In this document: piece by piece, positions 33,346-35,973 of the stretch
Numbering within the stretch: the first letter of the stretch is position 1
How the letters are laid out: each line of letters starts with the position of its first letter
Assembly: GCA_019415435.1 (NCBI GenBank)
Contig: DXZE01000019.1
Span: forward strand, 1 to 35,973
Source: Erysipelotrichaceae bacterium
GTDB taxonomy: Bacteria; Bacillota_I; Bacilli_A; Erysipelotrichales; Erysipelotrichaceae
Direction: 5' to 3'
Length of the DNA: 35,973 nt
Program-made: the position numbers and the translations under genes
Notes under the pieces: generated by a model
Databases searched by the model: none
What the model was told of the DNA's origin: nothing
The model's input: the letters and a program-made list of their open reading frames with translations, nothing else

Positions 33346-33816
33346 TCATCTTTTATTCTGTTTCTGTTTTCTTTTCTTTGAAAAGAAATCTTTTAATATC
33401 TGTGAGCATTCATTCTGAAGAAGACCAGTATGTATTTCTTTCGGATATATATTCAGACGCGGTATCTCTTTAATATATACTAAGGAATTAATACATCCGC
33501 CCTTTGGATCAGATGTTCCATAGTATAGTCTTCTGATTCTGGCCTGCTGGATGACACCCGTACACATCATACATGGTTCTAATGTCACATACATATCGCA
33601 ATCGTCCAGACACCAGTTATTTAATTTCTTTTCCGCTTTCTGAATCACAATCAGTTCGGCATGATCTGTCGCAAGATTATGATGTACTTTCTTGTTATGA
33701 GCCTTAGCTATTACTTCACCATCTTTAACTATGACTGCACCGACAGGTACTTCATCTTCTTTTGCGGCTTTCTCAGCTTCCTTTAAAGCAAGCCGCATGT
33801 AATCTTCTTCATTCAT
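33346..33816 (-). CDS. tadA: tRNA-specific adenosine deaminase TadA
   Basis: Converts A34 to inosine in tRNA-Arg(ACG). The 156-residue zinc deaminase has the H-A-E motif (H52, E54) and P-C-x-x-C (C82, C85) at family spacing, and a basic tail (KKRKQKQNKR). It is the first gene upstream of dnaX, as in many Bacillota, but the SRP RNA gene lies on the other side of it rather than between tadA and dnaX. Confidence 0.95.
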   Translation of the reverse strand: MNEEDYMRLALKEAEKAAKEDEVPVGAVIVKDGEVIAKAHNKKVHHNLATDHAELIVIQKAEKKLNNWCLDDCDMYVTLEPCMMCTGVIQQARIRRLYYGTSDPKGGCINSLVYIKEIPRLNIYPKEIHTGLLQNECSQILKDFFSKKRKQKQNKR

Positions 33817-33827
33817 ATAATAAAAAG

Positions 33828-33903
<76 letters not shown>

Positions 33904-33909
33904 TAAATT

Positions 33910-33937
33910 ATTATAACAGATACATTAATTGTATCAA
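33910..33937 (-). promoter_or_regulatory. promoter of the SRP RNA gene
   Basis: TTGATA (33932-33937), 16-bp spacer and TATAAT (33910-33915) with TG one base before it. The predicted start coincides with the RNA 5' end near 33903. A parS site lies 11 bp upstream of the -35. Confidence 0.75.
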
Positions 33938-33947
33938 CCATCAAAAT

Positions 33948-33963
33948 TGTTTCACGTGAAACA
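33948..33963. promoter_or_regulatory. parS site between serS and the SRP RNA gene
   Basis: Perfect TGTTTCACGTGAAACA, wedged between the serS terminator (33963-33992) and the SRP RNA promoter. Confidence 0.95.
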
Positions 33964-33992
33964 AAAAGGACTCCATCATCAGATGAAATCCT
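33963..33992 (-). terminator. terminator of serS
   Basis: Eleven-bp stem (33967-33977 and 33982-33992, two G-U pairs), four-base loop, then TTTTT on the minus strand. Its T-tract abuts the parS site. Confidence 0.8.
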
Positions 33993-34001
33993 GTTTACTT
34001 A

Positions 34002-35303
34002 TTAGAAACTCTTTTTCTTTTCAGGAACCTTGATAACTTCCTGACCACCCATATATGGACGTAATGGTTCTGGAATTCTTACAGATCCATCTTCATTCAG
34101 ATTGTTTTCTACAAATGCAATTAACATTCTTGGTGGAGCAACAACTGTATTGTTCAGTGTATGAGCATAATAGTTACCATGTTCACCCTTGATACGAATA
34201 CCAAGTCTTCTTGCCTGGGCATCACCAAGGTTAGAGCAGGAACCTACTTCGAAATATTTCTTCTGTCTTGGAGACCATGCTTCTACATCACAGCTCTTTG
34301 TTTTCAGATCTGCCAGGTCTCCTGAGCAGCATTCCAGTGTTCTTACCGGAATATCCATGGAACAGAAGAAATCAACAGAATTCTTCCATAACTGGTCATA
34401 CCAGTACTTGGAGTCTTCTGGTTCACAAACAACTACCATTTCCTGCTTTTCAAACTGATGTACTCTGTAAAGACCTCTTTCTTCAATACCATGCGCACCT
34501 ACTTCTTTTCTGAAACATGGAGAATAAGAAGTTAATGTATATGGAAGATCTTCCTTCTTTAAAATCTCACCAATGAATCTGCCTACCATGGAATGTTCAG
34601 AAGTACCAATCAGATACAGATCCTCACCTTCGATCTTATACATCATCTGCTGCATATCTTCAAAGGACATAACACCATTGACAACATTTCCATGAATCAT
34701 GAATGGTGGAATGAAATATGTAAATCCTCTGTTGATCATGAAGTCTCTTGCATAAGACAGAATAGAAGAATGCAGTCTTGCAATATCACCCTTCAGATAA
34801 TAGAAACCATTGCCAGAAGTTCTTCCGGCAGAGTCAATATCCAGACCATCCAGCTTTTCAAGAATATCTGTATGATACGGAATTTCAAAGTCAGGAACAT
34901 ATGGTTCACCGAATCTTTCAATTTCTACATTTTCAGAATCATCCTTACCAATTGGAACAGATGGATCAATGATCTGTGGAATGACATACATTCTCTTCTT
35001 GATTTCTTCGTTTAATTCTTCTTCTTTCTTTTCGAGTTCTTCTAATTCAGATCCCATGGACTTTACTTTAGCCTTGATCTGTTCAGCTTCGTCCTTCTTG
35101 CCTTCTCTCATCAGGCCGCCGATCTGTTTGGACATCTTGTTACGGTTAGCTCTTAAAGCATCACCCTTTTGCTTTACTTCTCTGACTTCTTTATCCATTG
35201 CGGCTACTTCATCAACTAAAGGAAGCTTTTCATCCTGGAACTTCTTACGGATATTTTCTTTTACTAATTCTGGATTTTCACGGATCAGATTAATGTCAAT
35301 CAT
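34002..35303 (-). CDS. serS: seryl-tRNA synthetase, archaeal-like variant
   Basis: Class II synthetase charging tRNA-Ser. The ATG at 35303 (MIDINLIRENPELVKENIRK) has AAGGAG 5 bases upstream, giving 433 residues; longer frames run into the T-box leader. An N-terminal coiled-coil tRNA-binding arm (about 30-100) precedes motif 2 (CFRKEVGAHG...YRVHQFEK) and motif 3 (HTLNNTVVAPPRMLIAF). Several positions are more archaeal- or eukaryote-like than bacterial: TSEHS replaces TAEVP, GLYRVHQFEKQE is followed by DVEAW-x-P-x-Q-x-KYFEVGSCSN, and PEPLRPYMGG ends the protein. Family assignment is secure; the subtype is inferred from memory of sequences. Confidence 0.95.
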   Translation of the reverse strand: MIDINLIRENPELVKENIRKKFQDEKLPLVDEVAAMDKEVREVKQKGDALRANRNKMSKQIGGLMREGKKDEAEQIKAKVKSMGSELEELEKKEEELNEEIKKRMYVIPQIIDPSVPIGKDDSENVEIERFGEPYVPDFEIPYHTDILEKLDGLDIDSAGRTSGNGFYYLKGDIARLHSSILSYARDFMINRGFTYFIPPFMIHGNVVNGVMSFEDMQQMMYKIEGEDLYLIGTSEHSMVGRFIGEILKKEDLPYTLTSYSPCFRKEVGAHGIEERGLYRVHQFEKQEMVVVCEPEDSKYWYDQLWKNSVDFFCSMDIPVRTLECCSGDLADLKTKSCDVEAWSPRQKKYFEVGSCSNLGDAQARRLGIRIKGEHGNYYAHTLNNTVVAPPRMLIAFVENNLNEDGSVRIPEPLRPYMGGQEVIKVPEKKKSF

Positions 35304-35319
35304 AATGACTCCTTTCAAA

Positions 35320-35545
35320 TAAAAAAACATCATCCAGCAAAGGGACGATGTTATCGCGGTGCCACCCTTTTTGTATAAATGTTTCACGTGAAACAATTAT
35401 ACCTCTTCATTTAGCGTATAACGGACGCATCCGGAAATGACTGGTTTCTCTCATAGGTGGATTCTTCTGTTCATCTATACTGTCTCTCACCATTAACAGT
35501 TCTCTGAAATAGAAACTACAGAATACTATTCCTAATCATTGATTT
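35320..35545 (-). promoter_or_regulatory. T-box riboswitch leader of serS
   Basis: Transcribed leader of about 240 nt. The conserved antiterminator T-box AGGGTGGCACCGCG is at 35355-35368, followed by a terminator (arms 35327-35335 and 35343-35351, one G-U pair) running into seven T residues. Stem I landmarks are GGTGAGAGACAG and ATCCACCTATGAG further upstream. Uncharged tRNA-Ser would favour antitermination. The specifier codon could not be assigned with confidence. A parS palindrome sits immediately upstream of the T-box, where stem III is expected. Confidence 0.9.
35380..35395. promoter_or_regulatory. parS site inside the serS T-box leader
   Basis: Perfect TGTTTCACGTGAAACA; with flanking GTATAAA and ATTATAC it forms a 30-bp near-palindrome (35373-35402, one mismatched pair), which is also transcribed in the leader. 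Confidence 0.95.
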
Positions 35546-35551
35546 GAACTA

Positions 35552-35581
35552 ATTCTAAACATCTGTGAATTCATTTGTCAA
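35552..35581 (-). promoter_or_regulatory. promoter of the serS T-box transcript
   Basis: Minus strand TTGACA (35576-35581), 18-bp spacer and TAGAAT (35552-35557); start near 35545. The -35 overlaps that of the divergent promoter on the plus strand. Confidence 0.7.
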
Positions 35582-35603
35582 GATTGATTCTCAGTGTTAA
35601 AAT
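35575..35603 (+). promoter_or_regulatory. promoter of the ribbon-helix-helix-like gene
   Basis: TTGTCA (35575-35580), 17-bp spacer and TAAAAT (35598-35603) with TG one base before it. Its -35 shares five bases with that of the divergent serS promoter. Confidence 0.6.
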
Positions 35604-35649
35604 AGTTGAAGAAAGCTACTAAATGATTTTTTCTCTTTGAGAGGTTATC

Positions 35650-35853
35650 ATGTCCAAAAAGACGCAGTATAAGAAGAAACTTGCATACAATAATCAATAT
35701 AACAGAAACAACTATCGTTCTTTTTCTGTCCGTTTCAATATTAATGGAGAGGCAGATATTATTGAATGGCTTGAGAAAAAGAAAAGTGTCAAAGCTTATC
35801 TGACAAGTCTCATACAAAATGATATGAAACAATCCCGGAAGCACACTGAATAA
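35650..35853 (+). CDS. small ribbon-helix-helix-like protein
   Basis: A 67-residue basic protein with GAGAGGT 5-6 bases before its ATG. A lysine/tyrosine/asparagine-rich N-terminus (MSKKTQYKKKLAYNNQYNR) leads into SFSVRFNINGEADIIEWLEK, then KKSVKAYLTSLIQNDMKQ, a strand-helix-helix pattern common to small ribbon-helix-helix-like proteins of Bacillota. DNA binding is inferred; targets are unknown. It has its own promoter, divergent from and overlapping that of serS, and its own terminator. Confidence 0.8.
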   Translation: MSKKTQYKKKLAYNNQYNRNNYRSFSVRFNINGEADIIEWLEKKKSVKAYLTSLIQNDMKQSRKHTE

Positions 35854-35883
35854 GATATATCGTGTCCATACTTCCTTTCTATA

Positions 35884-35913
35884 GATTCCTGTTATAGGGC
35901 AGGAATCCTTTTT
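35884..35913 (+). terminator. terminator of the ribbon-helix-helix-like gene
   Basis: Perfect 8-bp stem GATTCCTG / CAGGAATC with an 8-base loop and CTTTTT. Confidence 0.9.
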
Positions 35914-35930
35914 AACATATTTTAAAATAT

Positions 35931-35972
35931 TTAGCACTCTATGCTTGACATTGCTAAGAAATGGATTATATA
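35931..35972 (+). promoter_or_regulatory. second CIRCE operator and promoter, truncated gene beyond
   Basis: TTAGCACTC, nine bases, CATTGCTAA (35931-35957): the left CIRCE arm is perfect, the right has two deviations. TTGACA (35945-35950), 16-bp spacer and TATATA (35967-35972) repeat the layout at 3771-3812, including the same ATGCTTGACA. The controlled heat-shock gene lies outside the window. Confidence 0.8.
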
Positions 35973-35973
35973 C

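Noticed and set aside
35304..35396. N-terminal extension of serS
   Set aside because: It translates the T-box antiterminator and terminator; the ATG at 35303 has the ribosome binding site and aligns with SerRS.
35578..35937. 119-codon minus-strand frame at the right end
   Set aside because: It lies opposite the better supported 67-residue gene, its promoter and terminator, and has no start signals of its own.

Overview
The window looks like ordinary chromosome of a low-GC Gram-positive bacterium (Bacillota). Evidence is AT-rich intergenic DNA, AGGAGG-type ribosome binding sites, CIRCE heat-shock operators, a T-box leader, ParB/Noc paralogues, and the block rsmG-noc-parA-parB next to mnmG and dnaX-ybaB-recR. 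No phage, insertion sequence, tRNA or CRISPR array was seen. A non-spore-forming Erysipelotrichia-like lineage is a guess from overall flavour only.

Layout. (1) 1-5019, mostly plus strand: a broken Cof-type HAD phosphatase, pcrA (probably leaderless), a convergent flavin-oxidase-like gene, a CIRCE-controlled pair of Hsp20 chaperones, and an unlisted GTG-started 53-residue acidic protein. (2) 5046-12252, minus strand: a fructose-type PTS operon (PRD regulator, EIIA, EIIB, EIIC), then after a hairpin a peptide/amino-acid group (Xaa-Pro peptidase, M42 aminopeptidase, PatB-type C-S lyase). (3) 12379-15536, minus: a twice-frameshifted pseudogene, a cytoplasmic alpha-amylase, a DUF1016-like remnant and two small unknown genes. 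(4) 15611-22171, minus: a complete F-type ATP synthase operon (atpIBEFHAGDC) whose c subunit carries a sodium-type, two-carboxylate ion site. (5) 22251-25468, minus: the segregation/nucleoid-occlusion operon rsmG-noc-parA-parB. (6) 25527-25616: a dense cluster of six DnaA boxes. (7) 25619-33293, minus: an unknown gene, mnmG, another unknown gene, fhs, recR, ybaB and dnaX. (8) 33346-35581, minus: tadA, small SRP RNA, and serS with a T-box leader. (9) 35575-35973, plus: a small ribbon-helix-helix-like gene, then a second CIRCE promoter running off the end.

How it works together. ParA, ParB and Noc are encoded here, and three perfect 16-bp parS sites lie 8-13 kb away: inside dnaX, between serS and the SRP RNA gene, and inside the serS T-box leader. 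A close match to the Noc-binding consensus lies in rsmG. With the DnaA-box cluster, this marks an origin-proximal region, though dnaA itself is not in the window. Several genes have extended -10 promoters with very short leaders.

Most notable observations: a parS centred in a near-perfect 30-bp palindrome inside a T-box riboswitch leader; the DnaA-box cluster at the rsmG promoter; the sodium-type c subunit; and an archaeal-flavoured seryl-tRNA synthetase under T-box control.
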